64,000 nt of DNA. Source: Filimonas lacunae. GTDB lineage: Bacteria > Bacteroidota > Bacteroidia > Chitinophagales > Chitinophagaceae. A model generated the notes under the pieces. It worked only from the letters and a program-made list of their open reading frames with translations. It searched no databases and had not been told where the DNA came from. Of the stretch, positions 1-7,877 are shown piece after piece. A program made the position numbers and the translations under genes. The stretch spans positions 6,514,823-6,578,822 of the forward strand of contig NZ_AP017422.1 of the NCBI RefSeq assembly GCF_002355595.1, given 5' to 3'. Position 1 is the first letter of the stretch, and each line of letters starts with the position of its first letter.

Positions 1-27
1 ACTGCCGTAAGGCGCGTTGCTTAATTC

Positions 28-35
28 TATTTTTG
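28..35 (+). promoter_or_regulatory. -7 promoter box for the phosphate operon
   Basis: TATTTTTG matches the Bacteroidota -7 consensus TAnnTTTG. It puts the transcription start near base 40, about a dozen bases before the ATG at 53, which supports that start over a TTG at 17. The -33 box would lie at the very edge of the window and is not clear. Confidence 0.5.
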
Positions 36-52
36 CCCCAAAATTTGATGTA

Positions 53-700
53 ATGGGAATTAATAACATCGGCAAGTTGTTTATGCCTAAAAACCGGATC
101 TTTTACGAGTTGTTTGAAGATGTAGGCATGAACGTAGAGCACATGGGACAGGTAATTAAACAAGTAGTATACGAGCCCGACCTGGACAAAAGAGCTTCCC
201 TGATTGGCCTTATTGAAGATCTTGAGCACAAAAACGATGATTTTACCCATAAAATCTTTACTGAACTCGGGCGCAATTTCATTACCCCGTTCGACCGCGA
301 GGATATTCACTATCTCGCTACTGCCCTGGATGATATCTGTGACTATATATTCTCTTCTGCCAAAAAAATCAATTTCTACCGCGTTAATCCTAACGACAGC
401 GGCATCCAGAAAATGGCGGAATTGATTGAATTAGGTTGCGCCGAAATTAAAAAAGCCATCTACGGCCTGCGTGATATGAAAAACCTGCGCCAGATGACTG
501 AAGCCATGGTTCGCGTAAACAGCATTGAAAACCAGGCAGATGATGTATTTGACATGAGCATTGAAAAGCTTTTTGAACAAGAAAACGACGTAAAAGAGCT
601 GATCAAGAAAAGGGAAATATACCAGGCTATGGAAACCGTTACCGATAAGTGCGAAGACGCAGCCAATGTGATAGAATCCATCATCGTTAAATACGCCTAG
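53..700 (+). CDS. DUF47 family (PhoU-like) phosphate transport accessory protein
   Basis: This is a 215-aa soluble, mostly helical protein of the DUF47/TIGR00153 family, distantly related to PhoU. Family members sit beside PiT phosphate carriers and are thought to modulate them from the cytoplasm. The N-terminus (FMPKNRIFYELFE) and the acidic/helical pattern are typical of the family. An in-frame TTG at 17 would add 12 residues but lies upstream of the predicted transcription start, so the ATG at 53 is preferred. The stop is 24 bases from the PiT gene, so the two are very probably one operon. Family assignment is firm; the regulatory role is inferred from other members. Confidence 0.88.
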   Translation: MGINNIGKLFMPKNRIFYELFEDVGMNVEHMGQVIKQVVYEPDLDKRASLIGLIEDLEHKNDDFTHKIFTELGRNFITPFDREDIHYLATALDDICDYIFSSAKKINFYRVNPNDSGIQKMAELIELGCAEIKKAIYGLRDMKNLRQMTEAMVRVNSIENQADDVFDMSIEKLFEQENDVKELIKKREIYQAMETVTDKCEDAANVIESIIVKYA

Positions 701-724
701 TAAAACGGCAACAGAACGCTATTT

Positions 725-1738
725 ATGGTTACATTATTAATAGTAATTGTAGTCTTATCATTTGTATTCGACTACATTAACGGGTTTCATGATGCCGCTA
801 ACTCTATTGCCACTATCGTTTCAACCAAGGTATTAACTCCTTTCCAGGCGGTATTGTGGGCAGCATTTTTCAATTTCGGAGCTTTTTTCATTTCTAAATA
901 CGTAGTAGGCCATTTTGGTATTGCCGATACCATTGCCAAAAGTGTAACCCTGGATAAGGGCGACCCTTATGCATTGTATGTAATCCTGGCCGGCCTTATT
1001 TCTGCAATAGCCTGGAACCTGATCACCTGGTGGTTTGGTATTCCTTCCAGCTCGTCACATGCGCTGATAGGTGGCCTGATAGGTGCAGCAGTAGCCCGTT
1101 ACAAAACATTGGGCGTAGTAGTAGCTGCCAAGGTTATTCCTATCATCCTGTTCATTTTTGCAGCTCCCTTAATAGGTATGATCATAGCCTTTATCATTAC
1201 TATTATAATAGTGCACCTCTGTAAAAGAGGTAATCCCTACAAAACCGAAAAATGGTTTAAAAGGCTGCAGCTGGTTTCATCCGGCCTGTTTAGCCTGGGG
1301 CATGGCAGTAACGATGCACAAAAGGTAATGGGTATTATTGGCGCAGCTATGGTGGCCAGTCACTACATTCCCGATCTGGGGCATATTCCCGATTGGGTAC
1401 CTATCATGTGCTTTGTGGCCATAGGCCTGGGTACTATGAGCGGTGGCTGGAAAATTGTCAAAACCATGGGTACACGTATTACCAAAGTAACTCCGTTAGA
1501 AGGAGTAGCTGCCGAAACAGCAGGCGCTATTACCCTGTTTTTAACTGAGCACTTTAAAATACCAGTGTCAACTACACATACCATTACCGGTTCCATTATC
1601 GGCGTAGGTGCAACCAAAAGGTTAAGCGCTGTACGTTGGGGGGTAACCATTAACCTGGTATGGGCATGGGTACTAACCATTCCTGTTAGTGCCATATTTG
1701 CAGCTATCGCTTACTATATTCTTGTGCTGTTTAAATAA
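725..1738 (+). CDS. pit: Inorganic phosphate transporter, PiT family
   Basis: This 337-aa integral membrane protein belongs to the PiT family, which imports phosphate (often as a metal-phosphate complex) by cation symport. The two inverted PiT signatures are visible: NGFHDAANS near residue 20 and GSNDAQKVMG near residue 195, each starting a hydrophobic half. About ten membrane segments are present and the length is normal for short bacterial members. It follows the DUF47 gene by 24 bases, the usual arrangement. The next gene, galE, starts 41 bases on and is functionally unrelated, so it may or may not share the transcript. Confidence 0.93.
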   Translation: MVTLLIVIVVLSFVFDYINGFHDAANSIATIVSTKVLTPFQAVLWAAFFNFGAFFISKYVVGHFGIADTIAKSVTLDKGDPYALYVILAGLISAIAWNLITWWFGIPSSSSHALIGGLIGAAVARYKTLGVVVAAKVIPIILFIFAAPLIGMIIAFIITIIIVHLCKRGNPYKTEKWFKRLQLVSSGLFSLGHGSNDAQKVMGIIGAAMVASHYIPDLGHIPDWVPIMCFVAIGLGTMSGGWKIVKTMGTRITKVTPLEGVAAETAGAITLFLTEHFKIPVSTTHTITGSIIGVGATKRLSAVRWGVTINLVWAWVLTIPVSAIFAAIAYYILVLFK

Positions 1739-1779
1739 GTTTATGTGTATTTTGCGTACTATAACAAGCACGCAAACAC

Positions 1780-2835
1780 ATGTCTAAAATCCTTGTAACC
1801 GGCGGATGTGGATTTATTGGTTCGCACACCGTAGTTGACTTAATTGAAAACGGCTTTGATGTAGTATCCATCGATGACAACTCGCGTTCTACCACTTACC
1901 TGTTAGACGGTATTGAGAAAATCACCGGTAAAAAGCTGAAGAATTACAAAGTAGACTTAAAGAATTTTGATGAAACGCTGGCAGTATTTCAGGAAAACCC
2001 TGATATCGCCGGCGTTATTCATTTTGCAGCATATAAAGCCGTAGGCGAATCGGTGGAAGTACCATTAGATTACTTCGAAAACAACCTCTTTGGTTTAATT
2101 AACCTGCTTAAATGCACCAAAGAATTCAAGATTGACAATTTCGTATTCTCTTCTTCCTGCACGGTATATGGCAACCCCGATGTAATACCGGTTACAGAAA
2201 AGTCGCCTACCAAAAAAGCAGAATCGCCCTATGGTGCCACTAAACAAATGGGTGAGCAGATTATAGAAGAATACTCCCGTGCTTATGGTTACAATTCTAT
2301 TTTACTGCGTTATTTTAACCCCGTAGGCGCCCACCCTACTACGTTTATTGGAGAACTGCCTTTAGGCAAACCCCAAAACCTGGTGCCTGTAATTACGCAA
2401 ACCGCTATTGGCAAACTGCCACAGATGACGGTGTTTGGCAGCGATTATGACACCCGCGATGGTAGCTGTATGCGTGACTTTATTCATGTTTGCGATATCG
2501 CCCATGCGCACACCCTGGCAGTACAATATTTACTGGATAAAAAGAACGCCAGCAAATGCGAGGTGTTTAACCTGGGAACCGGCAATGGTGTAACCGTACT
2601 GGAAGCTATCAACTCATTTGAAAAAGTAAGCGGCCAGAAACTGAACTACAAAGTAGGCCCACGGCGTGCAGGTGATGTGGTGGCTATTTATGCCAACAAC
2701 GCCCATGCGGTAGATACCCTGAAATGGGAAATTAAATACGGGCTGGACGAAATGATGGATACCGCCTGGAAATGGGAACTGAAAGTGAAACAAGATGAAG
2801 CTTTAATGAAAAAGCAAAATCCTGCCCTCAATTAA
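1780..2835 (+). CDS. galE: UDP-glucose 4-epimerase
   Basis: This 351-aa NAD-dependent short-chain dehydrogenase-type epimerase interconverts UDP-glucose and UDP-galactose, in the Leloir pathway and for surface polysaccharide precursors. The Rossmann glycine motif GGCGFIGSH is at residues 8-16, and the catalytic YxxxK is Tyr151-Lys155 (YGATK), with the upstream SSSCTVYG segment supplying the conserved Ser. Length and the C-terminal substrate-binding part (NLGTGNG, RRAGDV) match GalE. The protein is cytoplasmic. A strong -7 box right after its stop suggests the next gene is transcribed separately. Confidence 0.95.
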   Translation: MSKILVTGGCGFIGSHTVVDLIENGFDVVSIDDNSRSTTYLLDGIEKITGKKLKNYKVDLKNFDETLAVFQENPDIAGVIHFAAYKAVGESVEVPLDYFENNLFGLINLLKCTKEFKIDNFVFSSSCTVYGNPDVIPVTEKSPTKKAESPYGATKQMGEQIIEEYSRAYGYNSILLRYFNPVGAHPTTFIGELPLGKPQNLVPVITQTAIGKLPQMTVFGSDYDTRDGSCMRDFIHVCDIAHAHTLAVQYLLDKKNASKCEVFNLGTGNGVTVLEAINSFEKVSGQKLNYKVGPRRAGDVVAIYANNAHAVDTLKWEIKYGLDEMMDTAWKWELKVKQDEALMKKQNPALN

Positions 2836-2846
2836 ATTCTAGCATT

Positions 2847-2854
2847 TACATTTG
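2847..2854 (+). promoter_or_regulatory. -7 promoter box upstream of transketolase subunit
   Basis: TACATTTG is an exact TAnnTTTG box starting 12 bases after the galE stop. The predicted start at about 2860 gives a 5' leader of under 20 bases. No convincing -33 box is seen. Confidence 0.5.
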
Positions 2855-2876
2855 TTCAACAAATAATACAACGATA

Positions 2877-3836
2877 ATGGTTAAGGATATTCAGGTACAA
2901 AACGAAAAGGAAACCAGAGGTGGCTTTGGCGAAGGCATTTATGAAATAGGCAAAGCTAATTCCAATGTAGTAGTACTGACAGCCGACCTGGCCGGATCTA
3001 TGAAAATTGGACCCTTTATTAAAGAATTTCCTGAAAGATATGTGCAGTGCGGTATTGCAGAAGCCAATATGATTGGTATTGCCGCCGGTTTAACTATTGG
3101 AGGTAAAATACCTTACACAACCACTTTTGCCAACTTCAGCACCGGCCGTGTATACGACCAGATTCGCCAGAGTGTTGCCTACAGTGGCAAGAACGTAAAA
3201 ATATGTGCCAGCCACGCAGGTTTAACCCTGGGTGAAGATGGTGCTACCCACCAGATACTGGAAGATATTGGTATGATGAAAATGCTGCCAGGCATGACCG
3301 TTATTGTGCCTTGCGATTTTAACCAAACCAAAGCGGCTACTAAAGCCATTGCTTCTTACGAAGGACCGGTTTATCTGCGTTTTGGCCGTCCCAAATGGCC
3401 CAACTTCACTAAAGAAGATGGCAGCGACTTTGTAATTGGTAAAGCCCAGGTGTTGAACGAAGGTGCTGACATCAGCATTTTTGCCTGTGGCCACCTGGTA
3501 TGGAAAGCCATTGAAGCTGGCCGTATCCTCGAAGAAAAAGGTTATAGCGTTGAACTGATCAATATTCATACTATTAAACCATTGGATGAAGAAGCGATTC
3601 TGAAATCTATTACCAAAACCCGTTGTGCTGTTACCTGTGAAGAGCATAATATTTTAGGCGGTTTGGGCGATAGCATTGCACATGTAGCAGCTAAACACCT
3701 GCCTATTCCTATTGAATACGTTGGTACAAAAGATACATTTGGCGAAAGCGGTAAACCAACCGATCTGCTGGCAAAATACGGCTTAGATACTCCGGATATT
3801 GTTGCCGCAGCAGAAAGGGCCATCAGCCGCAAATAA
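2877..3836 (+). CDS. Transketolase, C-terminal subunit (split transketolase)
   Basis: This 319-aa protein corresponds to the C-terminal half of transketolase: the pyrimidine-binding thiamine diphosphate domain (about residues 10-175, with the GIAEANMIGIAAGL and TTFANF segments) plus the C-terminal transketolase domain (about 190-310). Split transketolases of this size work as heterodimers with an N-terminal diphosphate-binding subunit in the non-oxidative pentose phosphate pathway. The N-terminal partner is not next door; galE is upstream and a terminator follows. Either the partner is elsewhere in the genome or this subunit pairs with another protein. It is less likely to be a DXP synthase fragment, since the GIAEANM pattern is typical of split transketolases. 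Confidence 0.88.
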   Translation: MVKDIQVQNEKETRGGFGEGIYEIGKANSNVVVLTADLAGSMKIGPFIKEFPERYVQCGIAEANMIGIAAGLTIGGKIPYTTTFANFSTGRVYDQIRQSVAYSGKNVKICASHAGLTLGEDGATHQILEDIGMMKMLPGMTVIVPCDFNQTKAATKAIASYEGPVYLRFGRPKWPNFTKEDGSDFVIGKAQVLNEGADISIFACGHLVWKAIEAGRILEEKGYSVELINIHTIKPLDEEAILKSITKTRCAVTCEEHNILGGLGDSIAHVAAKHLPIPIEYVGTKDTFGESGKPTDLLAKYGLDTPDIVAAAERAISRK

Positions 3837-3862
3837 CCAACAAAACGTTAAAACGTTTTAAG

Positions 3863-3893
3863 AATAAGTCCCGCAATATAGGCGGGACTTATT
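3863..3893 (+). terminator. Intrinsic terminator after the transketolase subunit
   Basis: A perfect 12-bp stem (AATAAGTCCCGC with its complement, 7-base loop) is followed by a short T run. It separates the upstream genes from the sigma factor gene. Confidence 0.8.
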
Positions 3894-3928
3894 TTTGGTA
3901 TGTAATAATTCATAAACAAGTTTCCTGC

Positions 3929-4474
3929 ATGCACCCCGACGATAAGGAACTTATTCATTTGTTCAGGCAACCTGACTCCAGGGAGAAAGCATTTACGGCT
4001 ATCATCAAAAAGTATCAGGAGAAACTGTACTGGTATATACGCCGTATGGTGGTAGACCATGATGATGCCAATGATGTGCTGCAGAATATGTTTATTAAGG
4101 TGTGGAACGCCCTGGATAATTTCCGGGAAGAAAGCCAGCTTTATACGTGGTTATACCGTATTGCCACCAACGAATCCCTCACGTTCCTGGAAGCCCAGAA
4201 AAAGCGTACTGCAGTAAGTTTAAGTGATGTAGAGAGCAACCTCAGCAATAAGATAAAGGCAGACAGATACTTCGATAGCAATAAACTGGAATGGAAACTA
4301 CAGGTGGCCATGCAACAACTTCCTGAAAAGCAAAGAATTGTATTTAACCTGCGTTACTACGATGAAATGCCCTATGAAGAAATGAGCAGGGTGCTGGGCA
4401 CCAGTGAAGGTGCTTTAAAAGCCAGCTACCACCATGCAGTTAAAAAAATAGAGGAGTTTATCAAGAATAATTAA
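3929..4474 (+). CDS. ECF-type RNA polymerase sigma factor
   Basis: This 181-aa sigma-70 family factor has region 2 at about residues 20-90 (YQEKLYWYIRRMV, then DVLQNMFIKVW and TWLYRIATNE) and region 4 at about 130-178 (LPEKQRIVFNLRYYDEMPYEEMSRVLG, a helix-turn-helix). It has no region 1 or 3, as in ECF factors. The next two genes encode a single-span membrane protein and a small exported protein, 33 and 13 bases away, so the three look like a sigma/anti-sigma/periplasmic sensor operon. It has no FecR neighbour, unlike the ECF factor at 33.5 kb. The target regulon is unknown. Confidence 0.9.
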   Translation: MHPDDKELIHLFRQPDSREKAFTAIIKKYQEKLYWYIRRMVVDHDDANDVLQNMFIKVWNALDNFREESQLYTWLYRIATNESLTFLEAQKKRTAVSLSDVESNLSNKIKADRYFDSNKLEWKLQVAMQQLPEKQRIVFNLRYYDEMPYEEMSRVLGTSEGALKASYHHAVKKIEEFIKNN

Positions 4475-4507
4475 ACCAGTTTGGCGTAGGAAAGTCTAAA
4501 TAGGGAC

Positions 4508-5251
4508 ATGACTGAGCATAATAGTGACATATTGAACGAGGCGAAGGGCAAGCATGCATACAGTATTCCGGAAGGGTATTTTAACACCTTACCGGAACAT
4601 ATTTTAGCGCACTTATACCTTGCCAATGAGCAAATACGCCGTAATCCCTACCAGGCACCTACTGGTTATTTTGATACGCTTTCCACTACTATTGTGGCCG
4701 CTATACACCAACAAGCAGACACCATGCCTGCTGTAGCGGCAGAGAACGAGGTGTTGCAGGAGTTGCGGGAAATTTCCCCACTACTATCCGGCATTCCTAA
4801 ACATAATCCCTATTCTATACCTGAAGGGTATTTTTCACAAATAACCACACCTGTTGCCACCACAAGCGCTGTAACAAACCAAAAAGCGAAAGTAATACCC
4901 GTATCAACCAGGGTGCATAAACTGTTGTCGTATGCAACAGCTGCCGCCCTTATTGCAATTATGGCCATTACTGCTTTTATGTTCAGCGATAACTTCAGCA
5001 GCTTTTCCGGGAAAAACGGCCTGGAAAAAGAGAATAAGTCTGTTGATGTAAAGAAAGCAGTATCCGTTCTTACTGAAGATGAAATAGTTAATTATCTTAG
5101 TGCTCATCCTTCCAATAGCGATGTTATTCCTAACGCAGGGGGCGTTTCTCCAGATATCCAGCGTGTTATAAAGGGAATTAGTGAAGAAGAAATAAGCCGG
5201 TATCTACAGGAAAACAGCGAACCCGGCGAAAGTGCAGGAAAGGGGATATAA
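4508..5251 (+). CDS. Single-span membrane protein, candidate anti-sigma factor
   Basis: This 247-aa protein has a cytoplasmic N-terminal part of about 135 residues, one hydrophobic segment (about 138-160, LLSYATAAALIAIMAITAFM) and an acidic C-terminal part of about 85 residues predicted outside the membrane. The N-terminal part carries three copies of a Y-x-x-P-x-GYF motif (YSIPEGYF, YQAPTGYF, YSIPEGYF). The C-terminal part has two similar pieces, DEIVNYLSAHP and EEISRYLQENS. No zinc-binding anti-sigma motif is visible. Its position directly after an ECF sigma gene and its topology suggest an anti-sigma factor that holds the sigma through the repeated motif; this is inference. Confidence 0.65.
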   Translation: MTEHNSDILNEAKGKHAYSIPEGYFNTLPEHILAHLYLANEQIRRNPYQAPTGYFDTLSTTIVAAIHQQADTMPAVAAENEVLQELREISPLLSGIPKHNPYSIPEGYFSQITTPVATTSAVTNQKAKVIPVSTRVHKLLSYATAAALIAIMAITAFMFSDNFSSFSGKNGLEKENKSVDVKKAVSVLTEDEIVNYLSAHPSNSDVIPNAGGVSPDIQRVIKGISEEEISRYLQENSEPGESAGKGI

Positions 5252-5264
5252 ACTTTGATAAAAG

Positions 5265-5669
5265 ATGACAAAAAAACTCCTTTTTATATCACTCTTCCTT
5301 CTCTCAGTTTTTTTCGGCACCGCACAACCTGGCAAGGTTAATAAAACCGAAGCGATTCGCATTGCTTTTATTACACGCCAGTTAAACCTTACCCCACAGG
5401 AATCTCAAAAATTCTGGCCGGTATACAATGTCTATATAGATGAACTGAAACAAGTGCGTAAATCGCATGACGAGGTAGATGATGAAATCCTTTTTGAAGA
5501 AACCATATTACAGGTTAGAAAGAAATACAGGGTAGAGTTTAAAAAAATTCTGGCAGATGACGGCCGGGTAAACAGAACTTTTACTGTTGAAAGAAGCTTT
5601 CGGGAAATGCTACGGAAAGAACTGGAAAACCGCAAAAAAGCCCGTCAGCAGGCCAACCGCTATCAATAA
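5265..5669 (+). CDS. Exported helical protein, candidate periplasmic sensor for ECF sigma
   Basis: This 134-aa protein has a clear signal peptide (about residues 1-20, ending near GTAQ) followed by a wholly helical, highly charged domain. The segment LTPQESQKFWPVYN resembles the LTxxQ-type helices of the Spy/CpxP/ZraP/CnrX periplasmic sensor and chaperone fold. It is the third gene of the sigma - membrane protein - exported protein set, with 13 bases after the previous stop. By analogy with CnrYXH it may sense an envelope signal (metal or misfolded protein) and signal through the membrane protein to the sigma. Function is inferred from context and weak motif similarity. Confidence 0.65.
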   Translation: MTKKLLFISLFLLSVFFGTAQPGKVNKTEAIRIAFITRQLNLTPQESQKFWPVYNVYIDELKQVRKSHDEVDDEILFEETILQVRKKYRVEFKKILADDGRVNRTFTVERSFREMLRKELENRKKARQQANRYQ

Positions 5670-5726
5670 GCAAATTTTCATAGGTTAGTAGTAATACAGT
5701 CAGCTCTTTCCAGGGCCGATCTGTTT

Positions 5727-6482
5727 TTATAATGCAGCCCCCTTTTGTGCTTTATATACCGGCGCTTTTACATCATGATAAAACAGGAATGTCCAATTAT
5801 TTTCATGCCCTTCTTCCCACCATTGTTTGCGCAGTTCCATACATTTCTTACCGTCATAATCGTATTTGGCTACAAAACGGCTTTTCATCTGCGACAGCTG
5901 TGGGGCATCATCTGCACCAAAGAATATGGTTTCTCCTTCCTCCTCAATCCAATATACCTGGTGAAAAGGGCTATGACCGCCGGTTACATGATAACGGATA
6001 TAACCATCAATATCCCCATCTCCATTCAGCAAGGTTACCCGGCTGTTGTTTTGTAACTCTTCCAGCTCTTCCGGCATAAAAGAAGGGAAGCCGGTTTCAA
6101 AAGCAAACTCCAGTTCTTTTTCCTGTACGTAATACACCGCATTGGGAAAGGTTAAATGGTAGTGCCCCAGTTTATCTTTATAACTAACACCACCAGCATG
6201 GTCTTTATGCAGGTGCGACATCAGCACTTTGGTCACCTGCTCCGGCTCAATGCCATTCTTTTTCAGATTGCTTACCAGCTGTAATTCGCCATCGCGGCTA
6301 AAGCCCAGCCCGGCATCCAGTAACAACACATCTTTAGAAGTAACCACCACAAAAGGCTGAACTTCTACCAGCAAGCTGCCTATCGGTCTGCTTTGCAAAT
6401 CGTCGACCTCTGAGTTGAACGGTATAAACACTTTGGTTTTATCTATCGTAAACTCCCCTTCTGATAACGGAATAATCTTCAT
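5727..6482 (-). CDS. MBL-fold metallo-hydrolase
   Basis: This protein of about 251 aa has the metallo-beta-lactamase fold. The metal-binding motif HLHKDHAGG (HxHxDH) is present, with later ligands in GGHSPFHQ and GADD. Such enzymes are binuclear zinc hydrolases that include lactonases, glyoxalase II-like and other hydrolases; no substrate can be assigned. The residue pattern is closest to the quorum-quenching lactonase/AttM-like branch, but that is a general resemblance only. The ATG at 6482 is chosen over a TTG 15 bases further out. It lies just downstream of rodA, with its own -7 box in the gap. Confidence 0.8.
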   Translation of the reverse strand: MKIIPLSEGEFTIDKTKVFIPFNSEVDDLQSRPIGSLLVEVQPFVVVTSKDVLLLDAGLGFSRDGELQLVSNLKKNGIEPEQVTKVLMSHLHKDHAGGVSYKDKLGHYHLTFPNAVYYVQEKELEFAFETGFPSFMPEELEELQNNSRVTLLNGDGDIDGYIRYHVTGGHSPFHQVYWIEEEGETIFFGADDAPQLSQMKSRFVAKYDYDGKKCMELRKQWWEEGHENNWTFLFYHDVKAPVYKAQKGAAL

Positions 6483-6501
6483 AGCTCTAATATTCAAAGT
6501 G

Positions 6502-6509
6502 CAAAAGTA
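6502..6509 (-). promoter_or_regulatory. -7 promoter box for the MBL-fold gene
   Basis: TACTTTTG on the minus strand, an exact TAnnTTTG match, predicts a start about 15 bases before the ATG at 6482. The gene may therefore be transcribed apart from the mre/rodA operon. No clear -33 box is seen. Confidence 0.45.
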
Positions 6510-6530
6510 GTAAATACCAACTCCCGGCTT

Positions 6531-7877
6531 TTAACGCAATACCATGTGCTTATCAGCATCCAGCCTTATCATAATAAAAATAAGAATGGTAAACGTTAAC
6601 AGGCTTGAGCCGCCGTAACTGATTAACGGCAAGGGAATACCAATAATGGGAAACAAACCAATGGTCATACACACATTAATGGCAATATGTAAAAACAATA
6701 TACTTGCCACACTATAAGCATATACCCGGCTAAATGTACTTCGCTGTCGCTCAGCCAGTCGCACAATCCGTAACAGCAGGAATAAATAAATACCCAGAAA
6801 AACAAGGCATCCGGTAAAGCCAAAGGCCTCGCCCAGGGAAGTAAAAATAAAGTCGGTATGCTGCTCCGGCACATACTTGCCGCGCGTTTGGGTGCCTTTT
6901 AAAAAGCCCCGGCCTAAAATGCCACCTGAACCTATTGCTATTTTACTCTGGCGCACGTTGTAGTCATCCGGCTTCTTTACTGGTTTGTCATTGGCAGCTC
7001 CATTACGTGCGCTCCTGTTTAACCCACAATCGTAATCTTTACCCACCATGCTGTAAATACGTTGCGACTGGTAACAGTGAAATACGTTATTAAAGATATA
7101 AGGTACCGCAAAGCGCTGTATGCCTACACAAAAAGCCCAGATGGCAATTACAAACACCAGCATGCCTTTGTTGCGCTTAATTTGTCTGCGCAGAATGTAA
7201 ATAGTCAATGCCGCAATACCTGTTAATATAATAGCCAGCAGGTTCGGCTCCATAATTAACGTTGCCACTACCAGGGTTCCAAACGAAAAGCCTACTATCA
7301 AAATCCAGGAAGGTAAGCCCTCCCTGAACATTACTATAAAAAAAGAGGAATATACCAGTGCCAACCCTGTTTCGTTTTGCAGGATGGAAAGCATGGCAGG
7401 TGCCAGTGCAATAGCAGCTGCTATTAACTGCGAAGTAGGCCTGGAAAAATCAGTATCCTGCCGCGATATGTACTTGGCCAGGGCAAGCGCAGCAAAAATT
7501 TTACATAGCTCTGCCGGTTGCAGGTTAAAACCACCACCTAACGGAATCCAGCTTTTACTACCGTTAATATTTTTACCCAGCACAAAGGTGAGCAGCATCA
7601 GAAATATACCAAACACATATAGCAGGTTGGCAAAGGCCGTATAGAGTTTGCTATCACTTAATAGTATAAACGTAGCCACCACTACACACAACCCCGCAAA
7701 CCATATTTGTTTGCTATAATTGGTTTTACCGGTAAACAAAGAAGATAACCAGCTTACCCCACTTCTGTACTCCACCATAAAAATGCAAAGTATGCCAATA
7801 CTTACCAGCACAGCATACAATAGCACTATCCACCAGTCAATACCCTTCGATATATTAATACCGTTATTGTTGCTCAT
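6531..7877 (-). CDS. rodA: Rod shape-determining protein RodA (SEDS glycosyltransferase)
   Basis: This 448-aa polytopic inner-membrane protein is of the SEDS family, the peptidoglycan polymerase that works with class B PBP2 in lateral wall synthesis. SEDS hallmarks are visible: NGSKSWIPLGGGFNLQPAELCK, NETGLALVY, the GxGxxGRGFLKGTQT block and PEQHTDFIF near the C-terminus. It is longer than E. coli RodA because of an extra loop of about 60 residues before the GRGFLKGTQ block, which is common in Bacteroidota. It directly abuts the PBP2 gene (stop and start adjacent), as expected for a co-translated pair. Confidence 0.93.
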   Translation of the reverse strand: MSNNNGINISKGIDWWIVLLYAVLVSIGILCIFMVEYRSGVSWLSSLFTGKTNYSKQIWFAGLCVVVATFILLSDSKLYTAFANLLYVFGIFLMLLTFVLGKNINGSKSWIPLGGGFNLQPAELCKIFAALALAKYISRQDTDFSRPTSQLIAAAIALAPAMLSILQNETGLALVYSSFFIVMFREGLPSWILIVGFSFGTLVVATLIMEPNLLAIILTGIAALTIYILRRQIKRNKGMLVFVIAIWAFCVGIQRFAVPYIFNNVFHCYQSQRIYSMVGKDYDCGLNRSARNGAANDKPVKKPDDYNVRQSKIAIGSGGILGRGFLKGTQTRGKYVPEQHTDFIFTSLGEAFGFTGCLVFLGIYLFLLLRIVRLAERQRSTFSRVYAYSVASILFLHIAINVCMTIGLFPIIGIPLPLISYGGSSLLTFTILIFIMIRLDADKHMVLR

